Shown: piece after piece, positions 10,861 through 21,744 of the stretch
Layout of the letters: each line of letters opens with the position of its first letter
How positions within the stretch are numbered: position 1 is the stretch's first letter
DNA from: Pseudevernia furfuracea
Lineage: Eukaryota; Ascomycota; Lecanoromycetes; Lecanorales; Parmeliaceae
DNA length: 64,000 nt
Direction of reading: 5' to 3'
NCBI GenBank assembly: GCA_022315425.1
Contig: JAIUPT010000036.1
Span: 620,001-684,000 of the forward strand
Position numbers and translations under genes: made by a program
Notes under the pieces: generated by a model
Seen by the model: only the letters and a program-made list of their open reading frames with translations
Told to the model about the DNA's origin: nothing
The model's database searches: none

Positions 10861-11934
10861 ATGACCGCTCGTTACTCCCCTCCCCTCAAACCTATCAGAC
10901 TCTCTCGCACTCCAGCTCCTCAATCCTTCCTACGCCACGGATCTCGCTGGCTCTACATCCTACTCGCTCTGTTTCTGCTCTACCTATGGCGCTCCTCCTC
11001 CATTCGCCTCCTCCCTCACCGCGCCCCGATCCACGAACCTTCCCTCCGCTACAAAAATGTCGATTGGTCTCGTTATGCCTACAGCCAATACGCGACCAGC
11101 AGTCCGTACCTCTGCAACGCAGTCATGGTCTTTGAAGCCTTGTCTCGCCTCGGCAGCAAAGCTGACCGCATCCTGCTCTACCCGCACGAATGGGACCTCG
11201 AGATTGAAAGCACGTCTGATCGGGACAGCCAATTGCTGGTAATAGCGAGGGATCGTTACGATGTGAAGCTTCTACCCGTGGTAATACCGAAGGCGGATGA
11301 CGACGCGTGGAATGGGAGTTTTACAAAATTCATGGCGTGGGGACAGACGCAATACGATCGGGTGCTGCATTTGGATTCGGATGTTACAATACTGAAGCAT
11401 TTGGATGAATTGTTCATGTTGCCGAGTGCGCCAGTGGCTATGCTAAGGGCTTATTGGAGGTTGCCGAGTATCAGGCAATTGACAAGTCTGTTCATACTGC
11501 TTGAGCCAGACGAAATGGTAGCACAGCAGCTGATGGTCGCTGCTAGTCCGAATGTCCGGCGGAAGAATGAGTACGACATGGAGATCTTAGACAAGTTTTA
11601 TGGCGACTCGGCTATGGTGCTTCCTCATCGGCAGTATGGACTACTCAGTGGCGAGTTCAGGGTCGATGATCATAGGAATTATTTAGGGAATAGTGAAGCG
11701 AGATGGGATCCTGAACGGGTGCTGAGGGACGCAAGTTTGGTGCATTTCTCTGATTGGCCTATACCGAAACCTTGGATTATGTGGCCTCACAACATGATCC
11801 AGAATGAGATGCCAAAGTGCAAGCTTGGAATAGGTGCAGAGGGAGATGATTGCAGGGACAAGAAGGCTTGGCTGGGACTGTATGATGATTTCAGAAAGAG
11901 GCGAAAGGTAAATCTCCGGTATGGTCGAACGTGA
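10861..11934 (+). CDS. GT8-family glycosyltransferase, type II Golgi membrane protein
   Basis: A single exon encodes 357 residues. The topology is a short basic cytoplasmic tail, one transmembrane helix at about residues 30-43 (LYILLALFLLYLW) and a lumenal catalytic domain. The nucleotide-sugar and metal-binding DxD is HLDSDVTI (D172, D174), followed by the GT8-like LDELFMLPSAPVAMLRAYW segment and a late VHFSDWPIPKPW motif, which in the family supplies the C-terminal metal-ligand His. It resembles the fungal Gnt1/glycogenin-like GT8 branch that transfers GlcNAc or glucose in the secretory pathway; the exact donor is inference. The start is the first in-frame ATG after a pyrimidine-rich leader. 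Confidence 0.87.
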   Translation: MTARYSPPLKPIRLSRTPAPQSFLRHGSRWLYILLALFLLYLWRSSSIRLLPHRAPIHEPSLRYKNVDWSRYAYSQYATSSPYLCNAVMVFEALSRLGSKADRILLYPHEWDLEIESTSDRDSQLLVIARDRYDVKLLPVVIPKADDDAWNGSFTKFMAWGQTQYDRVLHLDSDVTILKHLDELFMLPSAPVAMLRAYWRLPSIRQLTSLFILLEPDEMVAQQLMVAASPNVRRKNEYDMEILDKFYGDSAMVLPHRQYGLLSGEFRVDDHRNYLGNSEARWDPERVLRDASLVHFSDWPIPKPWIMWPHNMIQNEMPKCKLGIGAEGDDCRDKKAWLGLYDDFRKRRKVNLRYGRT

Positions 11935-12761
11935 TAGAAGAGGCCGCTGATTAGCGTGCACGTAGGACATTTGTGCTCTACTCTCCGCACCCGCTCCAGA
12001 GTGGCACGCTCCACAACAGAATACGACGGAAGCCTCGGATTGAGGCCTGTTATCAGCTAATCAGGGAGTCGAATAGGTGACGGATTCCAAGGGGCATGTT
12101 AAGGACGTTTTGGTAACTGGATTTGTCATGTTGGCTGCTGCGCAAAAGCCTGAGATGCACACGATGGAGGAAAGCTTCAGCGCATCCAAGGAGAATGACT
12201 TAGATTTTTTTCTTCAATGGCACAGATAACCGATGCGTTGGTATATGAGAAAAGGTTGCCAGAGGAGCAATATTCGTCTTTCCTTTCTCAAGATGCACGA
12301 GTGCGCACATTACCGCCATCTGCGAATAAGGAGCGGCCAAGGAAGCAAGAATATGTTAGCCTATTGGAATCTTAGGCTCAGAAGATGGGCGAGTTATACC
12401 GGTCCGGAGACGTGAGATGTTGCTTCTCTTGCGATTGTTCTCCAACCTTGAAATGAGACTTCTGCATCTGCATGCGCTGCATAGAAGCCTTTCGACGGCA
12501 TGCTTAATTGGTAATCGGCCGGTGAAAATGCGCAGAAACTGTTTGCCTTCGGTAAGCTGCAGGACGGGACATATCGCAGGTCGTTTGCACGAATAGTTCC
12601 TTTAAATAATTCCCTTGGAAATGCGCAGGCTGATGCCTGCGTCGGTGCGATTTTGATTCTGTGGTTTTATTCGAGTGTCGCACATTTGTCGAACAGTATT
12701 GACACAAGTCCTCCTCGCTTGGCGCTCAGCGCTGGGAATCGACGTTCCACTCCAGTCCATC
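11935..12761. other. Intergenic region upstream of J-domain protein A
   Basis: In these 827 bases I recognise no gene or repeat. An in-frame ATG at 12675 could extend the J-domain protein by 29 residues, but its context and the J-domain start favour 12762. Confidence 0.4.
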
Positions 12762-14494
12762 ATGGCTCCGTCTAGGACCCTCTACGATGTCCTGAAGATT
12801 GGGCGACAGACTCAGAAAGCAGAGGTCAAGGAAGCTTACCGGAAGCTAGCACTGCTACATCACCCTGACAAGGACCTAGGCAATCCTCATGCTACTGCCA
12901 AATTTCAAGAGGTATCTTTCACCAATAGCTATGTTAAGGGCTTGTGAAATAATTGACTAACCTCCGTCTCCGAACGAAGCTATACGAGGCATACTACACT
13001 CTTCACGATGAGAATCGACGGATCTTGTATGACAAGAAACTTCGCGAGGAGAACGATGCTATCCCATGGAACACTGGGTCTGGAAAAACCCAGCAGACAA
13101 ACAAGCCATCTGGACGGGACACTGGGGGGAGATATTCTCCAGAATCTGAATCAGAAGAAGATGACGAATGGAAAGAGAGAATGAGGACAGAAGAAGAGCA
13201 TGAGCGAACGAAAAGGATGAAAAGTGAAAACGAGGCTCGTGAAAGGGCCGAAAGTCAGGCGGAGCAGGATAAGAATGAGCGGGATCGGCGCAACTGGTAC
13301 GAATACCCTCCGCCGTCTGAGGATTCTGGAGATGAAGGAGATGATGAGCGGGCAAGAAAGGCCCGCGAGCACAGAGAGAGGACAAAGAGACAGAGAGAGG
13401 CCGGAGATCGGGCGTACACGCAGGCAAAGGAGAAAGAGGAACGAGAATGGTTGAATGATCTGAAAGCAAGACTCGAGAGCCTTGTGCGACTGCGGAAGAA
13501 GATAGAGACAATGAATGCCAAGATCGAGGACATGGACCTGGAGGATGCCGCAATATTGAAGAGCGAACAGAGACTTAAAAGTCGAAGGGCATATCGCACG
13601 TCTATTTGGAATCAAATCACAGAGAACGAGGAAATAGAACAGGCAAGGAAGCGTGCAGGGCGACTCCAGGCAAGAACCTCCGAGACGATCAAAGTTAGAT
13701 GGGCAGAGAAGGAGCTCAAACAGCGCGAGAACGACTACGATTTGTTTTTGAGCCTGCAGGGCCGCCAGCGACGAGAGCAGGCAGACAGAGTGGAGGCGGC
13801 ATTAAGAGCAACGACCGAACGTACTACACAGCAAGAAGCCAAGGAGAAACGGGTGAGGGAAAAAGAAAAGGAAGAGAGGCGGGCCAGGGAAAAGGAAGAG
13901 ATACGCAAGGAGGCTGAGGTAATGCGGAGACAAGTCGAGAGGGAGCATCAGGAGCGAGGATTAGCGCGAGAAGAGGCGAGAAAGGCAGAGCTCAGAGAGA
14001 CGCAGAAGGACGAAGCGGTCAGGCGCCAGCGTGTATTGGAGAAGATCGACAAACACAAACAAGAGACCCTGCGTCAGGAGTCTCGCTCCGCTTACTTCAG
14101 CGAGCCCAAGCCGGACGAAGGCGGACTAGGACGCAGTCATTTCTACACATCGGAGAGTGTCTTTGTAGGTAGTACGGAAAGGGCAAGGTCGAGGGAAGTA
14201 CCTCCGTCTCGCAACCACCAGCCCCGGTTCCGGACGAACAGTCCCACTCCCGCCTACAACCCCAGCACGTCGAGTTACAGGGAGCGCGAGCAATCCTCCA
14301 CTGTCTCCTTCTCCTCCTCCTCCTCCTCCGAAGGACTTTGCAACCACGAGGATTTCTGGCCGAAGATCAAGGGTGGACATGAATGCGGTAATTGCGCGCG
14401 ATCTTGCAACGCTTTCATTTTCCGGTGTCCGGACTGTGGCATCTTGGCTTGTGCCTTTTGCAGGGATCAGCTGCGTGGAGGTGGCTTCGTCTGA
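12762..14494 (+). CDS. J-domain protein A with Cys-rich C-terminal module
   Basis: Two exons (12762-12911 and 12980-14494; 68-bp intron with donor GTATCT) encode 554 residues. Residues ~5-70 are a J domain with the HPD tripeptide (LLHHPDKDLG) that stimulates Hsp70 ATPase. The exon junction falls inside the J domain, giving KFQE then LYEAYYTLHD. The middle is a long, extremely charged Glu/Arg/Lys coiled coil. A Ser-rich linker precedes a C-terminal module with HEC-x2-C-x3-C, RCPDC and ACAFC. There are no G/F-rich or canonical DnaJ zinc-finger regions, so it is a class C J protein. The same architecture and intron position recur in J-domain protein B (21745-23888). The function of the Cys module is unknown; zinc binding is inferred. 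Confidence 0.88.
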
Positions 14495-15118
14495 GGTTTG
14501 GTTTGGTTTGGTTTGCTCGGCTCGAGTTGAGTTGGGTCACTACTATCATTGTAATCTACCACTTTGAGGTAGGTAGTCGGATGCATAATGCTGTGCTGCT
14601 GTCGTAGGGAACACAGACCCAAATTAGACATGTTCACCCCCATCGTATGAGCTTGGACGGTGCGTCTGGCGTTGAATCTCGTTGGGCGCAAGTCATAGAT
14701 CTATGACTTGTGTATGACCCCTGCGCGGGTTCGTGCACGGCGAGGTCCGAGCCATTTTGTCTCACCGGCTAGAGTAGTTCAGTAAAGGGGGGTCGAGCAC
14801 GGTACTTATTAATTTTGGCTGGCGGGGGTTTTTCGAGGGCTCGGGTACCTACTACCTACCGTAGTACATACCTTAGGTATGTACCTAGGTAGTCTGGTCA
14901 ATTTGAGGCTGAGGTGTCATTCGAGGCTTCAAGTCGGTTAATCTCATAGAACGTCATACTTAAATTAAGGGGTTTCATGGGGATATCGAGTCCATGGCAA
15001 TTGTACCCAGACGTGTTCAAAACCAGCTTTGTCTCGTACTGCATACTTCTATCTAGTATTAGGCTACTAAGCTACATACCACCCTCGACATTCCCCCCCA
15101 ACCTAATAAGAGTACAGA
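14495..15118. other. Convergent intergenic region with TTTGG repeat and hairpin
   Basis: These 624 bases lie between the converging J-domain A and GH31 genes. They contain a short GGTTT microsatellite (about 14497-14517) and the inverted repeat described separately. There is no gene. Confidence 0.6.
14852..14892. repeat. Two-tier inverted repeat (hairpin) between convergent genes
   Basis: The inner arms GTACATACC (14864-14872) and GGTATGTAC (14876-14884) pair perfectly over 9 bp with a 3-nt loop. The outer arms CTACCTA (14852-14858) and TAGGTAG (14886-14892) pair over 7 bp, separated from the inner stem by an asymmetric bulge. It may be a transcription-end or cruciform element, or a small repeat family. 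Its function is unknown. Confidence 0.7.
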
Positions 15119-17918
15119 CTACAAAGACATGCTGAACCCGCCCGTAAGCGGCTTGTTCACCGTCATCGTCTTCGCACTCCCGGTCGCACTCAGCAGCACC
15201 ACGTCCGCAATACTCACGTTCCCAGTATCATACCCAAACGTCCCGCTCATGGTCAACGTTGTCCCGTCATACGCGAACGCAATCACCGACGTCGCGGCCT
15301 GCGTGATGGATACCCCGTCATCGAGGTACAGAGACCCGGCCGCTTTCCCGTCGAGCCCTGGCGCCACGACGAGGTTGAAATCGAGCTCACGCAGCGCGGT
15401 GGTCGTGTTCGCGCCATCGGAGCGGAGGGGGAGCACGGCGCCGCCTTTGATGAAGACTGGGATCTGGGTGAGATTTGCGTCGATGGTGACGGAGGAGCCG
15501 GTGCCGCGGAGGGGTTCATACGTGAAGAAGTCGTAGAATTGGTCGTCGGGGAAGTAAACGGAGACGCTTGTGGCACCCTCCGTCGTCACGGGCGCGACTA
15601 GGATGGAGGAGCCATAGAAGTATTGCAGGTCCAAAGATAGGGTGTTGGTATCCGTGGGGTAGAGGAAGAACATGGGGTTGAGAAGCGGTGTGCCGTCGAC
15701 GGATTGCTGGTAGAGGGCTGTGTAGATGTAGTCGAGGAGTTGGTACCGCGCTTTGATTGCTACTTGAGCGGCTTCAGTAACGGTTGCCCAGAGGTAATAT
15801 TCCTGATGGATGACCCCCGTGGCGTCGTGGTTGCGGTAAAAGGGGTAGAAGGCCCCCAGCATAGCCCAGCGTGCACAGAGCTCTTCGGTCGTGTTGCCTG
15901 CGTAGCCACAGACGTCGGATCCCACCATCGGGATCTGGTAGATCGCTGCGAATGCGATCATTTCGGCAACCGAAATCTGGAGGTGGGGCCAGTCGGAGTT
16001 GTTGTCACCTAGCCAATGGCCGACGTAACGGCCGGCGCCTGCGAAGGTGCTGCGGGTTATGACCAGAGGTCGTAGGCCAGGGCGACGGTTGATCAAAGCG
16101 CCGCGGCTTGTTTCGCTCATCATGGTGCCGAAGAGGTTATGGGTGTCGTATTCCGCGAGACCGTTGGAGTGGATGAGGTTCGTGTCGAGGGTGAGATTGC
16201 TAAGGGAGCCGGCTGTGTCGTGAATGGCATATGGTGGGTCGATGAGATCGCGGTTTGGCAGGCCCATCATGGCGCCTGCAGTTCCGATTTGTCTCTTTTC
16301 CAGGGTTTGGCCCCGCCTTATGCGGCTGGAGGATGAGGGCTGAAAGTCTGTTGGAAAGCCGGGGATTGGGTATCCTGCGTTAGGGCGGACCGGTGGAGGC
16401 GTAGGGGGATCATCGTTGGAAGCGGCGAAAGCTGCTGGGTCACTGCATGGGTATTGGCAGAAGTTGGAGGCTTCGTTCATGTCGATCCAAAGAGCATCAA
16501 TGTCAACACCATCTGTTGGACTGAAGAAGCTGGAGAATTCGCCGTTCCAATAGTCCTGGGTGGCTGGATTGAACCAGTCTGGGAAGGCGGTGATACCAGG
16601 CCAGACGACGCCTAGTTGCAGATATAAGATTTTAGAGTGTTGAGGAGAAGTGTGGCATTGTGGATTACTCACCTTGGTAGATAGAACTATCGTTGTTCTT
16701 CAGGAAGATACCCGCGCTCGCACCGTTCTCGAAAGCAGAATAGTTCTGATACGCTACGGCAGGGTCCACCATCATGATGTAATGCTGGTCATGATCATGA
16801 AGATAAGTGACGAGCTCCTGCATCTTTTCCAATGGGAATCGATCAGGATCCAATGTGAAGACCTTGATATTTTTAGCTTCTATTTGGCATTGGTAGGGAC
16901 TTTTGTTTACCTTTCGCAAATCCATGTAGTCGATGTCGGTCCACATTGTCTCCAAAGGAATGTCAGCGATAGAGTAGTTTGCAACGACTGCGGCGACCTC
17001 ATAGACATCTTGCATTCCATATCGACACTGATGGAACCCAAAGCCCCAATACGGCATCATGGCGGGCTGGCCGATGACGTCGCTGTATTGCCTAGCGACG
17101 TCGACTGGGCCCGGGCCAGCAAGGACGTAGAGATCGACGACTCCTCCGATCATGTTGTATTCGAGATACTGCCCGGCGGAATCGCTGTTGATGTCGAGAT
17201 CCATACCGTTGCTGTTCAACATGAAAACCCCATGAGTCTCAGCGTTGTCCTCGCGGTACTCGAAGTAGATTGGGTGGTTCCCGTAGAGGTTGGTTCCTGA
17301 CGGGATCAGGTACGCATCTCGAGACCACAATGTGCGAGTGTAGTCAGTTGTTGGGCGTCGGAAAGGATCGGTATCTTCTCCAAATCCATAGATATTCGGA
17401 TCATCCGGAAGCGAAGTGCGAAGGCGGACATACTGGGACTCGAAAACGAGGGCCGTTCCTGAAGTGTCGAAGATGGTCTCCCCGCTACTCCCGCGCACGA
17501 CGGCGAAAGAGAAGGGATCCTGGGTCAGATTGAATGACAAGAGTGAGCTTGCAGCAGAGACGGTGTCGTTGCCAGGCCGCCCTACGACCGACTCCGGGAC
17601 TTGGTAGGCTGTTTCACTCTGATCGAATATTTTGATGTGAAGACGAGAGTCTGTAAGGTTATCAGCCTCTTCCGACTACCATCATATCACAACTCGCTAC
17701 CAACCTGTTTGATACTCGACCAGGAGGGTCAGATCTGGAAGATCGTAGCCGTAGACGTTGCATGTGTCCCCAGCCAGCGTCAGTGATGCGGTCAGACCTG
17801 AGTCAGTCTGGACTACATTGCTGGCTTTGTAGCCAGGGCAGCTGCTTAGATCTTGAGAGAGTATGGGTCTCAAAGAACCCAGAAGGAGGAGCCCAGCGGC
17901 TCCAATTAGGGAGAACAT
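15119..17918 (-). CDS. Secreted GH31 alpha-glucosidase
   Basis: Three exons (17705-17918, 16673-17650, 15119-16611; introns 54 and 61 bp) encode 894 residues, the normal length for fungal secreted alpha-glucosidases. The N-terminal ~22 residues form a signal peptide ([15 protein letters not shown]). The GH31 N-terminal beta-sandwich contains [10 protein letters not shown]. The catalytic barrel has the nucleophile D441 in [10 protein letters not shown], and the [10 protein letters not shown] motif carries the acid/base Asp. [17 protein letters not shown] and the FYPFYRNHD loop are also family-typical. It hydrolyses terminal alpha-1,4-linked glucose (maltose, malto-oligosaccharides) outside the cell. 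Whether it also transglycosylates cannot be told. The upstream 1.4 kb is unusually repeat-rich and may be part of its promoter. Confidence 0.95.
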
Positions 17919-18104
17919 GATGGGAATGATGACCTGCGGGAATAGGAGGAGAAAGCTGGTCTCGTCGAATGATTGTCAAGGAAAGAAACTCTACACTCCT
18001 TACCCTCCATACTTATAGATCGACCTGTGTTGAGGGCGCAGGTGGCGAGGATGACGGGACAGGAAGAAAGTAGAAACAATTCCCCGCATTCAGTCACGAG
18101 TTCC

Positions 18105-18402
18105 ATGCGGGTGCACACGAGGGCATGGGTATGCTTGGGCCTCTCAGTGGATACTGATAAAAAGATATCCTTTTTGCCCCCGGAGAAGTGAAGGTCTTGC
18201 ATTTTTCCAACTTTGCTTCAATGCATACCCGGGTATGGTCGGGCCTTCTCTGTGGATAGAGGGATGAAAATATCTCCGGAGGGGTAAAAGTCTTGCATAT
18301 TTCGAATCTTTTCTATGCGTAAGGTTACACGGGTATGGTCGAGCCCCTCAGTGGAGAGCGAGATCAGCATGTCCGGGTGGATGATGGTGAAGGCATGCAT
18401 CT
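18105..18402 (-). repeat. Three diverged ~100-bp tandem repeats, in phase as 32-34 codons
   Basis: On the minus strand, units start with ATG at 18400, 18298 and 18202, spaced 102 and 96 bases, both divisible by three. All three are in the same frame and encode related segments: MHAFTIIHPDMLISLSTE, MQDFYPSGDIFIPLSTEK and MQDLHFSGGKKDIFLSVSTE, each followed by a His/Tyr-Thr/Pro-rich stretch. One stop codon (18218-18220) lies between the second and third. The DNA core shared by all is a GGTATG...GGCC...CAGTGGA block plus TCTTGCAT. It is either a remnant of a repeat-encoding gene or a promoter repeat of the GH31 gene, where phase would be accidental. Confidence 0.65.
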
Positions 18403-18780
18403 TTGCCACTTCCCAAGATATGTCCATACGTACACGTGTCTAACACCAAGTCAGCAGACATGATGCTTGATGGATTTAATTGCCGGAAAAGAAACAATAC
18501 ACGAGTACTAATTAAACGATAATGGAAGGTGCTTTGACAGCGAAGGATAAGTTTGGTGTGAGGGGTATGGTATTTTGGGAACTCTGCGCGTGATTTTACC
18601 GCAAGAGTGGAAGAGCCGACTGGCGGAAGTAATTGTATCTCGAGGTATTTCAGGATCCCAGCAAATTGACTGGCTGGGGTTGGATGTAAAAAGATGCGGG
18701 GAAGACGAAAAAGAAGGATCATGTACTCCGTAGTGCATACTCGACGCATGTACATCGTACATCGTACCTTGTACATTGTA

Positions 18781-18828
18781 GGGTAAAAAGGGGTAAAAAG
18801 GGGTAAAAATGGGTAAAAATGGTAAAAG
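18781..18828. repeat. 10-bp tandem array (GGGTAAAAAG/T)
   Basis: Four to five copies of GGGTAAAAAG or GGGTAAAAAT lie in direct tandem, read directly from the sequence. They are preceded by GTACATCGTACATCGTAC-type short repeats (18749-18777). Confidence 0.85.
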
Positions 18829-18930
18829 AAAAACTGTGGCATGTCAGCTGCTTGATTTAATTTGCATATATCCTGCATATATCCTGCCATGAATCCTGCA
18901 AACTTTGAAGTGATATAATCGGTCTGCTCC

Positions 18931-18957
18931 GTACATCAAAGTACATCAAAGTACATG
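18931..18957. repeat. 10-bp tandem array (GTACATCAAA)
   Basis: Two full copies and a partial copy of GTACATCAAA lie close to the other two 10-bp arrays. Confidence 0.75.
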
Positions 18958-19082
18958 TACTTGGTATGCTGCATGATATCTCAGAGCTCCACCAGCGGTC
19001 ATGAGATTGTGGGGAAAACCCGGCGCTACCACTAACCGCTTTCCGCCGATTCGTTTTCCCCCCCTGTAAAGTAACAGGATCA

Positions 19083-19130
19083 TAAAGTACCGTAAAGTAC
19101 CGTAAAGTACCGTAAAGTATCGTAAAGTAA
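19083..19130. repeat. 10-bp tandem array (TAAAGTACCG)
   Basis: Five copies of TAAAGTACCG (the last ones with T or A changes) lie in direct tandem. Confidence 0.85.
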
Positions 19131-19344
19131 TATCTTTGTCTTTCGCTTTCTTCACCGCTTTCTATACCTCCAATCAGCATAGAACATTATTTACCTTCCA
19201 ATTTGCTATGTACGGTATGAAAATCACCCTGACGCCGACGCTGACTTCCCAAATCAAAAAAAACCTGGCCTGACTATCGCAGAGCATCTTACCCAGCATG
19301 CACATGCATTCAGATTCCGGTCAAAGGTGGGGAAATAGACCCAC

Positions 19345-21110
19345 CTAGAAGCCTTCCACCTCCCAATCACCTTTCTCTCGACTCCCTGTCACCATTGGTG
19401 CCATCCTACTCGCTCCTCTCTTGACGAACTCTCCATAACCTTTCTCACCCACCAATCCTCCTTCATCACGCGCCCACATGACTTTTCCTCGTAAGATCGT
19501 CCACCTCGGCCAATTTCCCACTTCCCTCCCCTCATAAGGCGTATAGTCGACTTGATGATGCAGCTGTCCATTACTGACTCCGAACGGCTTGATTTTCCCC
19601 GCCGGATACCAGATGCACAAGTCCGCATCACTCAGCCCCGGCAATAACGCCCCTTTTTTCGGATAGAGCCCATACAACTTCGCCGCATTCGTACTCGTGA
19701 CTTCCACAAACTTGCTCAACCCAAGTCTTTTCTCCCCTTCACAGAGCACGAGCGGTAACCTTGTCTCTACACCAGGGCAGCCATTCGGTATATACCTGAA
19801 CCTGCCTTCTGGGTATTCTTCGCTCAGCACGCTCTTCTTGCCCGCTTCACGGTCATCGTAGACGAAAGGGCAGTGATCTGACGAGAGTATAGTGAAAGTG
19901 CCATTCGAAAGTCCGCGCCAAATGCCCTCATGGTCCTCTGATCCCTCACGAGGCGGCGGTGAACAGACACATTTGGCGCCCTCGAATCCTGGTTTATCGA
20001 GATCGGAACGGGTAAGGAAGAGATATTGCGGACATGTCTCCGCATAAATCGGCAACCCTTTGGTCTGCGCATGCCTGATATGGGCTGCTGCTGATGGAGA
20101 GGATACATGCACGATCAGGATCGGTGTGTCGATGATAGAAGACAGAGCGATAGCACGATTCGTAGCCTCCGTTTCCACAATCTGAGGACGGGATGTAGCG
20201 TGGTACTTCGGCGCGTACAACCTTCTGGTCTCGAGTTGTTCAGTCATCCAGGAGAGTATATCCCCATTCTCGGCGTGGATCAATGTCGTGATACCGTTTC
20301 TGCGCGCTTCCAGAAGAACGTCGAGGATTTGGTTGTCGCGGAGTTGGAGTGCTTCGTATGTCATGTAGATCTTCAAACTCGATATGCCCTGTTCGCGAAG
20401 GGCAGAAAATTCGGAGAGGATGTTTGGGGTAGGATTGGAGATGAGGAGGTGGAAGGAGTAGTCTGTGTAGCAGTTCTGATCTGCTTTAACCTGGGTTTGT
20501 TGCAGAACGGAGAGGAGGGAAAGGTCGCTTTTGCTTTGAGGTGCGAATGTCACCTTCAAGTCTTCCGAGTCAGTTCTTCTTCTTTTTTGAGATGAAATGG
20601 AGTAACAAGACAAGGTGTGTGAGGATACTATTCTGGAAACATGCCGCCGAACTTTTACTGGGTAAGATAGGGATTAGGAAGGAATTGTTCCGACGTTCCG
20701 ACGTACAACTGTGGTTGTGCCGCCGCAAATAGCTGATCTAGTTCCTATCATTGTTTTCTTCAGCGCTCTGAGGGTCCTCAAAGGTAGGTATAGAGTACCT
20801 GTTTCATAATTGTCTGCGCTTTTTCCTTTACCAAAAAGTGGCGGTTCGTCAAGGTGAACATGAGCGTCGATGCCTCCCGGCTAGGAAACCCTCAGGTCAG
20901 CTTCACGTCTTCGTCGACATTCGGAGAAGCTCAAAATACCATGATATATCCACCTTCAGCATCAATGACTCTCTTCGCTGCGATTTCGGCCAACGAGCCT
21001 TTTGGGGCTAGAAGCGCTATCCTCTCGTCCTTGATGGCGATGTCATAGGGGGCGACATCAGAAGCAGTGACGACGAGACCGTTGATGACAAGGAGGTCGT
21101 AGGACTCCAT
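19345..21110 (-). CDS. Dihydropyrimidinase / hydantoinase-type amidohydrolase
   Basis: Four exons (20940-21110, 20799-20880, 20707-20744, 19345-20553) join in frame to 499 residues; exon 3 is only 38 bases. The cyclic amidohydrolase metal site is complete: H64 and H66 in GGIDAHVHLDEP, the carbamylated lysine K158 in GISSLKIYMTY, H190 in IHAENGD, H246 in LIVHVSSPSA, and D323 in SSDHCPF. GTRSAICGGTT and FAPQ after the first metal ligands are typical of dihydropyrimidinases rather than of allantoinase or dihydroorotase. Family role: ring opening of dihydrouracil and dihydrothymine in reductive pyrimidine catabolism. It is probably cytosolic. Two adjacent GATA-type sites upstream suggest nitrogen control. 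Confidence 0.92.
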
Positions 21111-21744
21111 AGTCAGGTCTGCAAATCTGATCAGAGCAGCATCGACGACATCTCAGGTTTGCTGGCCCCAAGTCATATATCTTTGCGTTGCCCAACCTAA
21201 CACAGAGAACACGTTTGAGGGACCAAGGGTGAGACAGGTTAGTTGGGCTTTGGATGTTCTTATCTGCGTTATCATTAGACGCTACTCGTGTACCTGCATT
21301 AGTACTCTTTTGCTTTTCGGGAAGGTGGAGAAAAAAGTGAGAAGTGGGGGGGTGTAGAAAATTCGAGCGGAAGGGTATGTGATATGCGCTTTCATTGTTC
21401 TAAACACCGTCAACACGCTAAGAAAGTGTACACCGAGGAGGAACGCTGCCTGTTTTGCATTGTTGAGACCTAGAGCATCTTGCAGCAAGCATCCAAGTAT
21501 GATTCCTCTCAAAAGGTTGTACCAAGCAATCTCGAACTACTTATGGGAATGTTTCAATATTGACCTCTACTGGAAAGATGTGGGGCAGCATGCCACCTGA
21601 CAACTTGCACTGGAGCATTCTGACTCACTTGGCTGGTAGGCACACTGATCGGCTTTTATAGTCCCAGACTGATACTACTTCCTAAATGTCATCAACGTAT
21701 TGGCCCGCCATCTGGACAAACCGAGCTTCGAGAGTCAGAGTTCC
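21111..21744. other. Intergenic region upstream of dihydropyrimidinase
   Basis: These 634 bases run between the dihydropyrimidinase start and the 3' end of J-domain protein B. Apart from the paired GATA sites I see nothing supported. A 76-codon minus frame (21282-21512) has no recognisable features. Confidence 0.5.
21260..21274 (-). promoter_or_regulatory. Paired GATA-factor (HGATAR) sites upstream of dihydropyrimidinase
   Basis: On the minus strand TGATAA and AGATAA occur within 15 bases, ~150 bp upstream of the dihydropyrimidinase start. Closely paired HGATAR sites are the known preferred target of AreA/Nit2 nitrogen regulators. The sites are seen; regulation is inferred, and isolated GATA hexamers are common by chance. 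Confidence 0.4.

Larger units (their letters stand above)
17919..19344. other. Repeat-rich intergenic region between GH31 and dihydropyrimidinase
   Basis: This 1.4-kb interval lies upstream of the GH31 gene and downstream of dihydropyrimidinase. It holds three diverged ~100-bp tandem repeats (18105-18402) and several short arrays with ~10-bp period (18781-19130). AT-rich sequence and stop codons break all long frames. No family-supported gene is seen. Confidence 0.6.

Noticed and set aside
13059..13615. Long minus-strand frames (up to 164 codons) opposite J-domain protein A
   Set aside because: They are shadows of the Glu/Arg/Lys-rich coding sequence on the plus strand; they give Ser/Leu/Cys-rich peptides with no domain.
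18105..18402. Kex2-processed repeat peptide (RiPP) precursor
   Set aside because: No signal peptide and no regular dibasic sites flanking the units; one internal stop.
18781..19130. CRISPR-like array
   Set aside because: Units are directly adjacent without spacers, and the genome is eukaryotic.
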